Below, in pieces: positions 17,332 through 26,033 of a stretch of DNA of 64,000 nucleotides. Below the pieces are notes generated by a model. The model was not told the origin of the DNA. It made no database searches and saw only the letters and a program-made list of their open reading frames with translations. Location: contig WRPE01000001.1 in assembly GCA_009773315.1 (NCBI GenBank), positions 1 to 64,000 on the forward strand, written 5' to 3'. The translations under genes were made by a program, and so were the position numbers. Numbering within the stretch: position 1 is the first letter of the stretch; every line of letters begins with the position of its first letter. Origin of the DNA: Syntrophaceae bacterium. Lineage in GTDB: Bacteria > Desulfobacterota > Syntrophia > Syntrophales > Smithellaceae.

Positions 17332-17655
17332 GATGTCGTCCTCCCTCTTTATGGTAATCAATATGTATTCAGAAGCATCCTTACGATCTTTAAGGATGCG
17401 TTTTTCTTGCATATCAATTTCGTTTAGTCAACTATTTTGATCCGGCAATGTATATTAAAATGTTATGATTACAATGATCTTCTGGCGATAACCCCTGTTT
17501 TATATAGTTTGACGAACAAGAAATTATACGGTAGTCTTTAATCAATCCTACTAAATATTAGAGGGTTCAAACAAGCGATGAATGAACCGGAGAAAAAACC
17601 GGAAGAGGATGCAAAAATAATCGATCGTCAGGGCAAGTAATGGAAAGCGCTAGAT
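17332..17655. other. Divergent intergenic region with possible 20-codon ORF
   Basis: This 324-base AT-rich gap separates the divergent thiolase and TVP38 genes and should hold both promoters. I see no convincing -35/-10 pair. It contains a 20-codon plus-strand ORF (17578-17640), Glu/Lys/Asp-rich from an ATG with GAGGG 12 bases upstream. It could be a tiny protein or leader but is too short to support. No RNA gene is visible. Confidence 0.35.
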
Positions 17656-18333
17656 TTGCTGATGAACAAACGTCTTGTATTCAAATTCTTCGTCCTTTTA
17701 CTCCTCATCGTACTGGCAGTTTATCTTTTTGTTCACTTTGACCTTTTCAGATTTTTCAGAAGCAGAGAGCAACTGGTACAATTCATTAAGTCCTACCGAT
17801 ACGATGAATTGGTCTTTATTTTGCTCCAGATTGTCCAGGTTGTTGCCGCACCGATACCGGGAGAATTAACCGGTTTTATCGGCGGCTATATTTACGGCCC
17901 TTTCTGGGGAACGATTTATTCCACCATCGGTTTGACACTCGGTTCCTGGCTGGCTTTCCTGCTGGCACATTTTTTCGGCGAGCCGCTTCTGGAGAAAGTA
18001 GTCAAGAAAGAAGTCTTCGATAAATTCGACGCCTTCATGGAGCACAAAGGCATTCTGGTTTCTTTTCTGCTTTTTCTGATTCCCGGCTTTCCTAAAGATT
18101 ACCTGTGCTACATCATGGGGGTCAGCCGCATTCCGGCAATTACATTTATTATTGTTTCCACCGTCGGCCGCTTTTTCGGCACTATGATGCTGTCCATCAG
18201 CGGCAATATCGCCCGTGAAGAGCGCTACTGGCTTTTAGGTGTTGTTGTGGCTGCTGGTATTGTTGTTTTTTTTCTTGCCTACCGATATCATGAAAATATT
18301 CTTAAAGTGCTCAAGAATGACAAACCAAAGTGA
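17656..18333 (+). CDS. TVP38/TMEM64 family membrane protein (DedA-like)
   Basis: A 225-residue inner-membrane protein with about five or six hydrophobic helices belongs to the SNARE-associated/TVP38 group. The family core is visible: PGELTGFIGGYIYGPFWGTIYS, then GSWLAFLLAHFFG, and later LFLIPGFPKDYLCYIMGVSRI with the conserved Pro-Gly turn of the re-entrant loop. Members are linked to lipid flipping and membrane homeostasis, but the function here is not proven. Two starts are possible: TTG 17656, with GGAAAG nine bases upstream, or ATG 17662. A lipid-related UbiA gene follows 63 bases later. Confidence 0.85.
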   Translation: MLMNKRLVFKFFVLLLLIVLAVYLFVHFDLFRFFRSREQLVQFIKSYRYDELVFILLQIVQVVAAPIPGELTGFIGGYIYGPFWGTIYSTIGLTLGSWLAFLLAHFFGEPLLEKVVKKEVFDKFDAFMEHKGILVSFLLFLIPGFPKDYLCYIMGVSRIPAITFIIVSTVGRFFGTMMLSISGNIAREERYWLLGVVVAAGIVVFFLAYRYHENILKVLKNDKPK

Positions 18334-18396
18334 AAGGTCCTGTCTCTATTTTTCCAGAGGTATGTAGCCTTTCATAGATGACAGTGAAGGCAGGCC

Positions 18397-19374
18397 ATGA
18401 GAATTAGAATAAAGCATTCTATGATCGGTGACGCCAACCGGGGTAAAACAATGCCCACACCTGCCTGGATCGCCTGGCGGCGCGCGCTTCGCCTCTATTT
18501 TGTTCTGCCCAGCATTCTTCCGGCGCTTTTGGGCGGCGTAATAGCCTGGGCTCAGGGCTATTCGCTGAACGGGCTGCACCTTGCACTGGTCGTCATCGGG
18601 GTCACCATCAATCATTTCGGTCTTAATCTGGTGGACGATGTACTCGATTATCGTCACGCCGTCGATTTAAAAAAAGGAGATGAGAAAAATTTTTTTGCCG
18701 GCGGAAGCGGTGTCCTTCCGGAGGGTCTGCTCAAAGACACACAGATGTTGACCGTGGCCAGTCTGTGCTTTGTAACAACTGCGGCAATCGGCGCCTATCT
18801 GACTTATGCCTGCGGCTGGCCTGTTCTTGCTCTGGGGCTTTTCGGCATGGCCTCCTCCATTTTCTATACCACGCCGCCGATCCGTTTTGGTTACAGGGGG
18901 TTCGGCGAATTGGGGCTCTTGGTCAATTTCGGCCCGGTCATTGTGATGGGGTCCTATTATGTTCAGGCGCAGACACTGGCCATTGAACCGCTGATTGCTT
19001 CGCTGGTGCCGGGATTCATGATGTGGTCGATGATTATTATCAACGAGATTCCCGATTACGAAACGGATATGCGTGGCGGAAAATGGAATCTGGTCGCCCG
19101 TTTCGGGAGATTTGCGGGCGCCGTTCTCTATGGGACGGGACTGGCAATCGCTTACGGCATCCTGATCATTGCCACGCTCACTCAGGTTCTGTCACCCTTT
19201 ACTCTTATGGGATTAATCAGTCTGCCCTTCGCCGTCAAGTCCTTTGCCATCATGGGCCGTCACTTGAATGATTCTTTAGCCATGGCCCCCGCCAACCTGG
19301 CAATGATTAAAGTCCACGGCCTGACGGGCGCAGCCATGATTGTTGCCTATATTGTTGAAGTTTTTCGATATTAA
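18397..19374 (+). CDS. UbiA-family prenyltransferase (MenA-like)
   Basis: An integral membrane prenyltransferase of about 325 residues with eight or nine helices. The first Asp-rich motif is NLVDDVLDYRHAVD (about residues 74-87) and the second is DYETDMRGGKWNLVARFG. Together these chelate Mg-prenyl diphosphate, and the second resembles 1,4-dihydroxy-2-naphthoate prenyltransferases (MenA). A quinone role is reasonable but no other quinone gene is near. The first 18 residues are unusual and later ATGs (18421, 18451) could be the true start. GAAGGCAGG near 18388 gives modest support to 18397. Confidence 0.83.
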   Translation: MRIRIKHSMIGDANRGKTMPTPAWIAWRRALRLYFVLPSILPALLGGVIAWAQGYSLNGLHLALVVIGVTINHFGLNLVDDVLDYRHAVDLKKGDEKNFFAGGSGVLPEGLLKDTQMLTVASLCFVTTAAIGAYLTYACGWPVLALGLFGMASSIFYTTPPIRFGYRGFGELGLLVNFGPVIVMGSYYVQAQTLAIEPLIASLVPGFMMWSMIIINEIPDYETDMRGGKWNLVARFGRFAGAVLYGTGLAIAYGILIIATLTQVLSPFTLMGLISLPFAVKSFAIMGRHLNDSLAMAPANLAMIKVHGLTGAAMIVAYIVEVFRY

Positions 19375-19416
19375 GATCAACCACCTCGCGAGCTCGCTAC
19401 GGAGAATTGACGCTCG

Positions 19417-19456
19417 TCCCGCTTAAGCGGGATTAAACCCGGCATTGAACAAGGCT
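19417..19456. repeat. Palindrome and partial copy of the MITE-like repeat
   Basis: The 183-base gap before cfa contains a perfect 16-bp palindrome (TCCCGCTTAAGCGGGA, 19417-19432). Directly after it is a stretch that, read on the minus strand (TTGTTCAATGCCGGGTTTAA), resembles the core of the repeat at 10793-10915. It may be a degraded member of the same family. No T run follows. Confidence 0.35.
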
Positions 19457-19557
19457 GCTCATTTTCGGACCACCGGTAAATTTCGGCATTGCGGTAAATA
19501 TTCCTTTTATGCTAATTTGGCCAATAAGATTGTCCTGCCTTTATAAAGAGGTGCTCT

Positions 19558-20799
19558 ATGAAAAACGATTTCAAACCTGCTCAGAATATAACCCGCAATG
19601 AAGCGCCGACTATCTTTGATCGATCCTGCATGAATTTAGTGATCAACTTATTCAATAAAATTGAAACGGGCGGTCTCACTTTTCATCTGCCGGACGGCAG
19701 CGCGCGGCATTTCGGCGATAAGAATTCTCCCCATCAGGCACAAATCGCCATTCATGACTACCGATTTTTCAAAGACGCGGTTTTAGGCGGTGATGTTGGC
19801 TTGGGCGAGGCTTACATGAATGGTCTCTGGGATACGGATGATATTCCGTCTTTGTTCAGTGTCTTGATTAAGAACCGGCGAGCGCTGGCCAACGGGAACA
19901 TGACCACGGCATGGCTTATGCGTCAGAAAGACCGCCTTTGGCACACGCTGCGCGCCAACACACTTGGCGGGTCGCGCAAGAACATCGGCAAACACTATGA
20001 CCTGAGCAACGATTTTTTCCAGACCTTTCTGGACCCGACCATGCTGTATTCCTGCGGCCTTTACTACAGCGAAGGTGACACATGCGAAGACGCGCAACAC
20101 CACAAAATGCAGAGGGTTATCGAAAAGGCGCACCTTGAATCGTCCGATCATGTTTTGGAAATCGGCTGCGGCTGGGGCGGTTTCGCCATGGAAGCGGTGA
20201 GAAAGACAGGTTGCCGGGTCACCGGCATTACCGTCTCCGAAGAACAGTATAAACTGGCCCAGGAGCGAGTCCTGCAGGCCGGCTTGCAAGACAAAATCAC
20301 CATTCTGTTTAAGGACTATCGACGTGTCGCTGGTCTGTTTGACAAGATTGTGTCCATTGAAATGCTCGAAGCGGTCGGCCATAAATATTTGGGGACGTTC
20401 TTCACGACTTGCGATAAGCTGCTCAAACCGGCGGGAAGGCTGGTCATCCAGGTGATCACTATTCCCGATCAGAGTTATGAGGACTACCGGCGCACGACAG
20501 ACTGGATACAGAAGTATATCTTCCCCGGCGGCCATTTGCCCTCCGTAACGGCGATGTCTCAGGTCGTAACCAGAAATACCAGCCTGCTGATGGAACAGAT
20601 GGAAGATATCGGCACAAATTACGCCCGGACACTCAGGGACTGGCGAGTCTCATTCACGCGCAATCTGGATAAAATCAACGCACTGGGTTTTGATGAAGTT
20701 TTCCGGCGTAAATGGGTTTATTACCTGGCTATCTGTGAAGCCGCTTTTCGTGAACGGGCCGTCGGCGACATTCAGGTTGTCTTCCGCAAACCGGCCTGA
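19558..20799 (+). CDS. cfa: Cyclopropane-fatty-acyl-phospholipid synthase family methyltransferase
   Basis: This SAM-dependent methyltransferase adds a methylene bridge to unsaturated acyl chains of membrane phospholipids. The 413-residue length is typical. An N-terminal substrate domain is followed by the SAM motif VLEIGCGWGGFAM (about residue 200), and the Cfa landmarks GKHYDLSNDFFQTFLDP, MLYSCGLYY, IVSIEMLEAVGH and QKYIFPGGHLPS are present. AGAGGTG upstream supports the ATG. Neighbouring TVP38, UbiA and MBL genes on the same strand make a loose membrane-lipid group. Related enzymes that use other acceptors cannot be excluded. Confidence 0.92.
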   Translation: MKNDFKPAQNITRNEAPTIFDRSCMNLVINLFNKIETGGLTFHLPDGSARHFGDKNSPHQAQIAIHDYRFFKDAVLGGDVGLGEAYMNGLWDTDDIPSLFSVLIKNRRALANGNMTTAWLMRQKDRLWHTLRANTLGGSRKNIGKHYDLSNDFFQTFLDPTMLYSCGLYYSEGDTCEDAQHHKMQRVIEKAHLESSDHVLEIGCGWGGFAMEAVRKTGCRVTGITVSEEQYKLAQERVLQAGLQDKITILFKDYRRVAGLFDKIVSIEMLEAVGHKYLGTFFTTCDKLLKPAGRLVIQVITIPDQSYEDYRRTTDWIQKYIFPGGHLPSVTAMSQVVTRNTSLLMEQMEDIGTNYARTLRDWRVSFTRNLDKINALGFDEVFRRKWVYYLAICEAAFRERAVGDIQVVFRKPA

Positions 20800-20842
20800 A
20801 AGCCGGCATCTGCCGTTTCTAAGGAGAAAATGAGTTCACCTG

Positions 20843-21820
20843 ATGATCACTGAAATTTCAGATAGCTTTTACCGAATTACTCTGCCTATGCCTTTTCGTC
20901 TGCGTCATGTCCACGCCTACGCGCTCATTGACGGCGGACGTGTTGCCCTTTTTGATACGGGGATGCACATGCCCGGCGCTTTTGAAAAGCTGGAAGCGGA
21001 TTTGCAGAGTATCGGCCGTTCGATAGAAAGCATCCGTGACATTTATCTTACCCACGTGCATACTGATCACTGCGGCATGTCCGGAACCATTCAGGAAAAA
21101 TCAAAGGCCCGGATTCATCTGTCGGAAGTTGCCCATCAGGTTCATGCGCACTTCCAAAAGGCGGATTATCTTATCGCACAGGCCAGACTCTTTTATGCCA
21201 GGCACGGCATGTCCGCCCGCGATGTGGAAGCCATCGTCGAAGAGATTGAAGATATGAAGAGCCGGATTCCGCAATTTGCAGTGAATACGTTTTTTCAGAA
21301 AAATGACGTCATTCAATTCGGCAATCGTTCGTTTGAAGTCATTTTCACGCCGGGGCATGCCGCGGGGCATGTCTGTTTTTTCTTCCGGGATGAGGGCTTG
21401 CTGCTGGCCGGTGATCATGTCCTGCCCTACATCGCGCCTAGTCTCAGCCCCAATATCTACGATGAAATCTTTCAGCCGCTTAAAAGTTATCTGGAATCGC
21501 TCACCGTCATCGAAAAGCTGCCGATCAACACCATCCATCCGGGACACGGTAATTCTTTGACCAGCATCGATGAGAGAATAAGAGAAATCCGCACACATCA
21601 TGCGCTGAAAAAAGAAGTCCTGTTGAAAAGCCTCAGTAACCGGCCCAAGACAACTTACACCATCTGTAGTGAAATGATCGGCGCGGCAGCAGCCAATTGG
21701 GACGACTGGGAAAAGTTTATGGCGCTCAATGAAACCTATGTGTATCTGCAGGAACTCAAACACGACGGGTCCATTGAAGAAAACATGATGGATAGTGTCC
21801 TGTTTTATACAGCCGTTTGA
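20843..21820 (+). CDS. MBL-fold metallo-hydrolase (LACTB2/glyoxalase II-like)
   Basis: This 325-residue metallo-beta-lactamase-fold hydrolase keeps the metal ligands: HVHTDH (about residues 69-74), the second His in FTPGHAAGHV, Asp in LLAGDHVLP and the C-terminal His in IHPGHG. After the core, a helical C-terminal tail of about 80 residues resembles the winged-helix tail of LACTB2-like enzymes. The substrate is unknown, possibly a thioester or glutathione-type ester. AAGGAG at 20821-20826 is 16 bases before ATG 20843. It is better placed for an ATG at 20830 that opens a 7-codon frame overlapping this start, so translation initiation may be unusual. Confidence 0.88.
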   Translation: MITEISDSFYRITLPMPFRLRHVHAYALIDGGRVALFDTGMHMPGAFEKLEADLQSIGRSIESIRDIYLTHVHTDHCGMSGTIQEKSKARIHLSEVAHQVHAHFQKADYLIAQARLFYARHGMSARDVEAIVEEIEDMKSRIPQFAVNTFFQKNDVIQFGNRSFEVIFTPGHAAGHVCFFFRDEGLLLAGDHVLPYIAPSLSPNIYDEIFQPLKSYLESLTVIEKLPINTIHPGHGNSLTSIDERIREIRTHHALKKEVLLKSLSNRPKTTYTICSEMIGAAAANWDDWEKFMALNETYVYLQELKHDGSIEENMMDSVLFYTAV

Positions 21821-21838
21821 GTTCACATTGCGTTTTTT

Positions 21839-21871
21839 GATCTTGAATGAGTTGACCCTTCATTCAAGATC
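21839..21871 (+). terminator. Hairpin between MBL and AOR genes
   Basis: GATCTTGAATGA (21839-21850) and TCATTCAAGATC (21860-21871) are a perfect 12-bp inverted repeat with a 9-base loop, 18 bases after the MBL stop. A weak T-containing sequence follows rather than a true T run, so termination may be partial. A regulatory dyad for the AOR operon is the alternative. Confidence 0.45.
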
Positions 21872-21960
21872 TGTTAAATAGTCTCAAATAGATCCGGGGG
21901 CTAAGTTTAAGTTAAGCAACAAATAAGATTATCTTCTCGCGCAAACATACGGAGGACGTC

Positions 21961-23820
21961 ATGCAAAACGGATATGCGGGGAAATTTTTACAAGTTGATT
22001 TAACCGGCGGTGTCTGCTCCAGTTTCACTATCCAAGAAGAACGTCTGAAAAAATTCATCGGCGGAAGCTCTCTCGCGGCATCACTTTACTTAGAAAGATT
22101 TAATCTGGATGCCGATCCTCTGTCGGCTGAAAATCCGCTGATGCTGATGAACGGCCCCCTGGTGGGCAGCGGTTTCCCGGGAAGTTCGCGTTTCGCGATG
22201 GCCGCCAAATCTCCGCAGACAGGCATCTGGGGTGAAGCCGCTTGCGGCGGCAACTTCGGACCGGAATTGAAACGCGCAGGCTACGACGGCATCGTCATCA
22301 CCGGCAAAAGCCCGCATCCTGTCATCCTTTCCATCACCAACAATTCGGCCGAAATATCTTCCGCCGCCAATTGCTGGGGTAAGGATATCTACGAAACAAC
22401 CGACATACTGAAAGCCCCCGACAAGAATATCAAGGTATTGGCCATCGGCCCGGCGGGTGAAAACCGGGTCATATTTTCTGCGATTGCCAACGACAAAGCG
22501 CATTTTATCGGCCGCACGGGCCTGGGTGCGGTCATGGGTTCCAAAAACCTCAAAGCGATCACCGCCCGCGGCAATCAGGCGCCGGGAAAAGCCAATGAAG
22601 AAAAATACAAGGAAATATTTAAAGCGGCCATCGCCGAAATCAAGAATTCCGCCTTTGCCGAATCGTTGCATTTGATGGGCTCGGACGCAGCCATGGACTT
22701 GGGGATGATGACCGGCGATGTCCCAATTAAAAACTGGACGGTCGGTGAAGATTTTGAGCTATCCGCCAAGCTGAGCGGCCCGACGCTTACGGAAACCTAT
22801 CTAACCAAAGCACATGCCTGCTCCAATTGTCCGGTTGCCTGCAAAAGAGTGGTTGCCGTGAAAGACGGACCTTTCCGAACGGAAGAAGGCCCGGGGCCGG
22901 AATATGAAACCTGTTGCACATTCGGCACGATGATCATGAACCATGATCTGGCCGCGGTCATCAAAGCCAATGAGCTTTGCAACCGCTATGGCATGGATAC
23001 CATCAGCGCGGGCGCCACCATTGCCGTGGTCATGGAACTCTATGAAAAAGGGATTATCAGCTTGGAGGCGGCTGATCATCTGGATCTGGCGTGGGGAAAT
23101 ATGGAGGCGGTTATGGCGCTCTTAGGCAAAATCGCCCGCCGCGAAGGTTTTGGCGATATTCTGGCTCGCGGCTCCGTTTCCGCCGCGACACATTTCGGAG
23201 CGGGCGCGCTCGACTCAGTCGCCCACGTCAAGGGACTGGATCTTCCCATGCACGACCCAAGGGGTTTTCACGGCATGGGGCTCGCTTACATGATGTCCAA
23301 CCGCGGCGCCTGCCATTTACAACACGCGGCAATGGGTATGGAGCAGGGGATGGTGTCGTGGCCACAGCTTTTTGAAATGAAGGAAGACTACGACGGGAAG
23401 ACGTCGCAAGGCAAAGCCCAACTGGTTTTTGATTCGGAAAATTACGGTATTCTGGGCAACAGTCTTTCTCTGTGTCACTATCTGCTTTATTGTCTGAAGC
23501 CGGAAACAGTCCGTGACGCCTTTAACGCCATTACCGGTTTCAATTTCGGTTTTAAGGATCTGCTGGCGTGCGGCGCACGCGACTGGACGCTGAAGCGCGG
23601 AATCAATAATTTGCTGGGGATTACCGTCAAGGATGATGTTTTGCCGAAAAAGATTCTTACTGTTCTTACCGAAGGCGCGGCGGAAGGTTCCGTTCCGGAC
23701 ATGCAGCTTTTGCGCAATGAATACTATGCAATCCGTGGGTTAACCACCGAGGGGATTGTCAGCAAAGAAAAGCTTCTGGAGCTCGGGCTTCCGGAGTTGA
23801 AAGAAAAACTTCACCCATAA
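21961..23820 (+). CDS. aor: Aldehyde:ferredoxin oxidoreductase (tungsten enzyme family)
   Basis: AOR interconverts aldehydes and carboxylic acids using tungsten-bispyranopterin and a [4Fe-4S] cluster, with ferredoxin as the electron carrier. At 619 residues it has the normal length. The start (GYAGKFLQVDLTGG) and MAAKSPQTGIWGEAACGG and RTGLGAVMGSKNLKAI blocks are typical. The cluster ligands appear as CSNCPVACK with the fourth Cys in NSLSLCHYL. GGAGGACGTC precedes the ATG. It leads a four-gene unit with two SCP2-like proteins and an alcohol dehydrogenase, which suggests acid/aldehyde/alcohol conversion. The substrate range is not readable. Confidence 0.94.
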   Translation: MQNGYAGKFLQVDLTGGVCSSFTIQEERLKKFIGGSSLAASLYLERFNLDADPLSAENPLMLMNGPLVGSGFPGSSRFAMAAKSPQTGIWGEAACGGNFGPELKRAGYDGIVITGKSPHPVILSITNNSAEISSAANCWGKDIYETTDILKAPDKNIKVLAIGPAGENRVIFSAIANDKAHFIGRTGLGAVMGSKNLKAITARGNQAPGKANEEKYKEIFKAAIAEIKNSAFAESLHLMGSDAAMDLGMMTGDVPIKNWTVGEDFELSAKLSGPTLTETYLTKAHACSNCPVACKRVVAVKDGPFRTEEGPGPEYETCCTFGTMIMNHDLAAVIKANELCNRYGMDTISAGATIAVVMELYEKGIISLEAADHLDLAWGNMEAVMALLGKIARREGFGDILARGSVSAATHFGAGALDSVAHVKGLDLPMHDPRGFHGMGLAYMMSNRGACHLQHAAMGMEQGMVSWPQLFEMKEDYDGKTSQGKAQLVFDSENYGILGNSLSLCHYLLYCLKPETVRDAFNAITGFNFGFKDLLACGARDWTLKRGINNLLGITVKDDVLPKKILTVLTEGAAEGSVPDMQLLRNEYYAIRGLTTEGIVSKEKLLELGLPELKEKLHP

Positions 23821-23839
23821 AAATTAAAGGAGGAGGACA

Positions 23840-24265
23840 ATGGCTACACACAAAGCTTTTACTCAAGAATGGCTAGACGCTTGGAAACAGAAAATTGCCG
23901 GCTCTCAGGAGTACAAGGAAATCGCCAAAGAATGGGAAGGCAGCGTTGGTCTGATTTGTAATGCCGATCCCTCAAAAAATATCCCTAACCCCGTTTACCT
24001 TTTTACCGATTACTGGCACGGAGATGTCCGTGATTTTCTCGTCTGTGACGAGACCAAAGTGCAAACGGCAAAATTTATTATGACCGGTGATTACGCCCGC
24101 TGGAAACAAGTTGCCAAAAAAGAACTCGACGCAACAAAAGCTTTAATGCAAGGGAAATTAAAATTAAAAGGCGATCTGACTTATGTTGTGCGCAACGTTA
24201 AAACAATTAACAAGGTTATTGACCTTTTAACGGAAGTGCAAACCGTTTGGCCCGATGACGTTTGA
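23840..24265 (+). CDS. SCP2 sterol-binding domain-like protein
   Basis: This 141-residue soluble protein is one of two SCP2-like proteins around the alcohol dehydrogenase. The C-terminal half has the SCP2 pattern: a Trp-containing helix (DYARWKQVAKKELDATKALMQGKLKLKGD) in which MxGKLKxxGD is the family hallmark. Such domains bind lipids, fatty acyl chains or acyl-CoA in a hydrophobic tunnel. GGAGGAGG lies just upstream. It sits 20 bases after aor, so a carrier role for a hydrophobic aldehyde or acid is a reasonable inference. There is no signal peptide. Confidence 0.78.
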   Translation: MATHKAFTQEWLDAWKQKIAGSQEYKEIAKEWEGSVGLICNADPSKNIPNPVYLFTDYWHGDVRDFLVCDETKVQTAKFIMTGDYARWKQVAKKELDATKALMQGKLKLKGDLTYVVRNVKTINKVIDLLTEVQTVWPDDV

Positions 24266-24286
24266 TCATCCGCAGGGAAGGAGAAT

Positions 24287-25468
24287 ATGATGGCTTACGA
24301 CGACAGTTTGTCTTTTGTTTATTTTGGTCCGACAAAAATTATTTTCGGCAGCGGCTCATCCACCGGCGAGCTGGAATCCGAAATGAGTGCTCTGGGCTGC
24401 TCGCGCGCGGTGGTCGTAACCGATCAGGGCATTATCAAGGCGGGCCTCTCGGAAAAAATAATAAAGACCCTGGGCGAAAAATGCGTTGGCGTCTTCAGCG
24501 ATGTGCCTCAGGACACCGGCATTGATGTTGTCAACCGGGGCGCTGCCTTTGCCCGGGAAAAAGGCGCGGATATCATCATCAGCATCGGCGGCGGCAGTGT
24601 GATTGACACGGCCAAATGCATCTGCATTTTATTGACCGAAGGCGGGTCGCTGGCGAATTATGAAGGCATCCAGCTCTTGACTCGGCCGCAAACACCGCAC
24701 ATCGTCATCCCGACCACAGCAGGCACAGGAAGCGAAGTCACCTGGATAGCCGTGGTATATGACAAAGACAAAGGGCAAAAAATTTTAATTGTTGAATCGT
24801 ATAACGCACCACGCGCGGCTATTCTCGATCCGCAACTGACATTGGGACTGCCTCCGCTCTTGACTGCTTCCACCGGCATGGACGCCATGACCCATGCGAT
24901 AGAGGCGATGACATCCATGCAGCGGGAACCGATCGCCGACGCCATGGCCCTGCATGCCATCCGGCTTTTAAGCGACTACCTGCCGGTGTGTATAAAAGAC
25001 GGCGGTAATATTCGCGCCCGCGGGCAGGTGCAGATGGCGGCAACCATGGCGGGCTGGGCATTCGGCAACGCGATGGTGGGTCTGGTGCACGCAATGGCTC
25101 ATTCCATCGGCGCTGTCGCCCGCGTGCCGCACGGCGTCTCCTGCGGCATCATGCTGCCTTACTGCATGGATTACAATATTGGCGACGGCGAGCCGGAAAC
25201 CATTGCCATCTATGCCGCAATCGCGCAGGCTCTGGGCGTCAGCAAACGGGATGACGAGCCCGGAAGCGCGGCCATGGCGGCGGTGCAGGAGATATTTGAT
25301 TTGCTGAGGAAAATCGGTCACCCGCTGAAGCTTTCTGAACTCGGCGTCACGGAAGAAGATATTATCAAAGCGGCTGATCTGAGCATTGCCGACGGCGCTA
25401 TTGTGAACAACATCCGCTACGTGACGGGTAAGGATGAGGTCCTGGAAATTTACCGCAGGGCCTTGTAG
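24287..25468 (+). CDS. Iron-containing alcohol dehydrogenase (type III)
   Basis: This NAD(P)-dependent group III alcohol dehydrogenase of about 393 residues interconverts alcohol and aldehyde. The nucleotide site (GGGSVIDTAK), TTAGTGSEVT, and the metal ligands are visible: Asp and His in TGMDAMTHAIEA, His in GLVHAMAHSIGA and His in VPHGVSCG. AAGGAGAAT precedes two adjacent ATGs (24287 and 24290); the first is used. Between two SCP2-like genes and downstream of aor, it may reduce the aldehyde made by AOR or run in the reverse direction. Confidence 0.94.
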   Translation: MMAYDDSLSFVYFGPTKIIFGSGSSTGELESEMSALGCSRAVVVTDQGIIKAGLSEKIIKTLGEKCVGVFSDVPQDTGIDVVNRGAAFAREKGADIIISIGGGSVIDTAKCICILLTEGGSLANYEGIQLLTRPQTPHIVIPTTAGTGSEVTWIAVVYDKDKGQKILIVESYNAPRAAILDPQLTLGLPPLLTASTGMDAMTHAIEAMTSMQREPIADAMALHAIRLLSDYLPVCIKDGGNIRARGQVQMAATMAGWAFGNAMVGLVHAMAHSIGAVARVPHGVSCGIMLPYCMDYNIGDGEPETIAIYAAIAQALGVSKRDDEPGSAAMAAVQEIFDLLRKIGHPLKLSELGVTEEDIIKAADLSIADGAIVNNIRYVTGKDEVLEIYRRAL

Positions 25469-25485
25469 CTTCCGAAGGGGTCTAT

Positions 25486-25902
25486 ATGGAATTGCATATA
25501 ACCAATCATGCGGCAGAGGTTCCTTTTTCCTTCATGGTACAGGAGCTTCTGACCGGCAATATCGAAAAATCAGAGGCAAAATACGCGGTTTATAAAAAAA
25601 TGCGCGGCATCGCGGCCATCGACTTGCCGGATATTGAAGCAGCGGTGAGTCTCCATTTCGGACAGGGCACGCTGACTATCGAGCCCGGAATAAGCCCGGA
25701 CGCCGCAATCATTATCAGAACACAAGCTGCACAGGTCATGGATTTAAACGCGCTCAACATCCGCTGGGGATTGCCTTATTATTTTGATGAAGCGGGCAGA
25801 AAGGTCATCGGCCTGCTTTTCAGCGGAAAAATAAAAATCAAGGGGCTTTTATCCCACCCCGTCTTGCTTACCCGTCTCACGATTATCATGTCCGTGATGT
25901 AA
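25486..25902 (+). CDS. SCP2-like lipid-binding protein
   Basis: The second small SCP2-like protein of the unit has 138 residues. The pattern is less typical than its neighbour's but has the paired strands (AAVSLHFGQGTLTIEPG, PDAAIIIRTQAAQVMDL) and a C-terminal GKIKIKGLLSHPVLLTRL that matches the GKLKIKG hallmark. It starts 17 bases after the alcohol dehydrogenase, with AGGGG upstream, and is the last gene before a bidirectional terminator. A hydrophobic-substrate carrier role is inferred. Its divergence from the 23840 protein argues against a recent duplication. Confidence 0.68.
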   Translation: MELHITNHAAEVPFSFMVQELLTGNIEKSEAKYAVYKKMRGIAAIDLPDIEAAVSLHFGQGTLTIEPGISPDAAIIIRTQAAQVMDLNALNIRWGLPYYFDEAGRKVIGLLFSGKIKIKGLLSHPVLLTRLTIIMSVM

Positions 25903-25965
25903 CTCAAATAGCGGCTCTGATTGCTGATGCAGCAGAGGCACTATGATGAGATGGAGATCCATAAA

Positions 25966-25996
25966 AAAAGGGGTTGCGATGATCGCAACCCCTTTT
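25966..25996. terminator. Bidirectional rho-independent terminator
   Basis: A perfect 15-bp stem (25966-25980 with 25982-25996; core GGGGTTGCGAT / ATCGCAACCCC) is flanked by an A run on the left and a T run on the right. It lies between the convergent SCP2-like gene and the long acyl-CoA dehydrogenase and can serve both. Confidence 0.88.
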
Positions 25997-26033
25997 CTCC
26001 ATGAGCAGTTAATCTGATAACTGCAACGGTTAA

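Noticed and set aside
16477-17427. A 316-codon plus-strand frame opposite the thiolase
   Set aside because: The thiolase on the other strand has all its motifs; this frame is His- and Arg-rich shadow sequence.
17578-17640. A 20-codon acidic ORF upstream of the TVP38 gene
   Set aside because: The ribosome site is too far away and nothing else supports translation; noted only in the intergenic entry.
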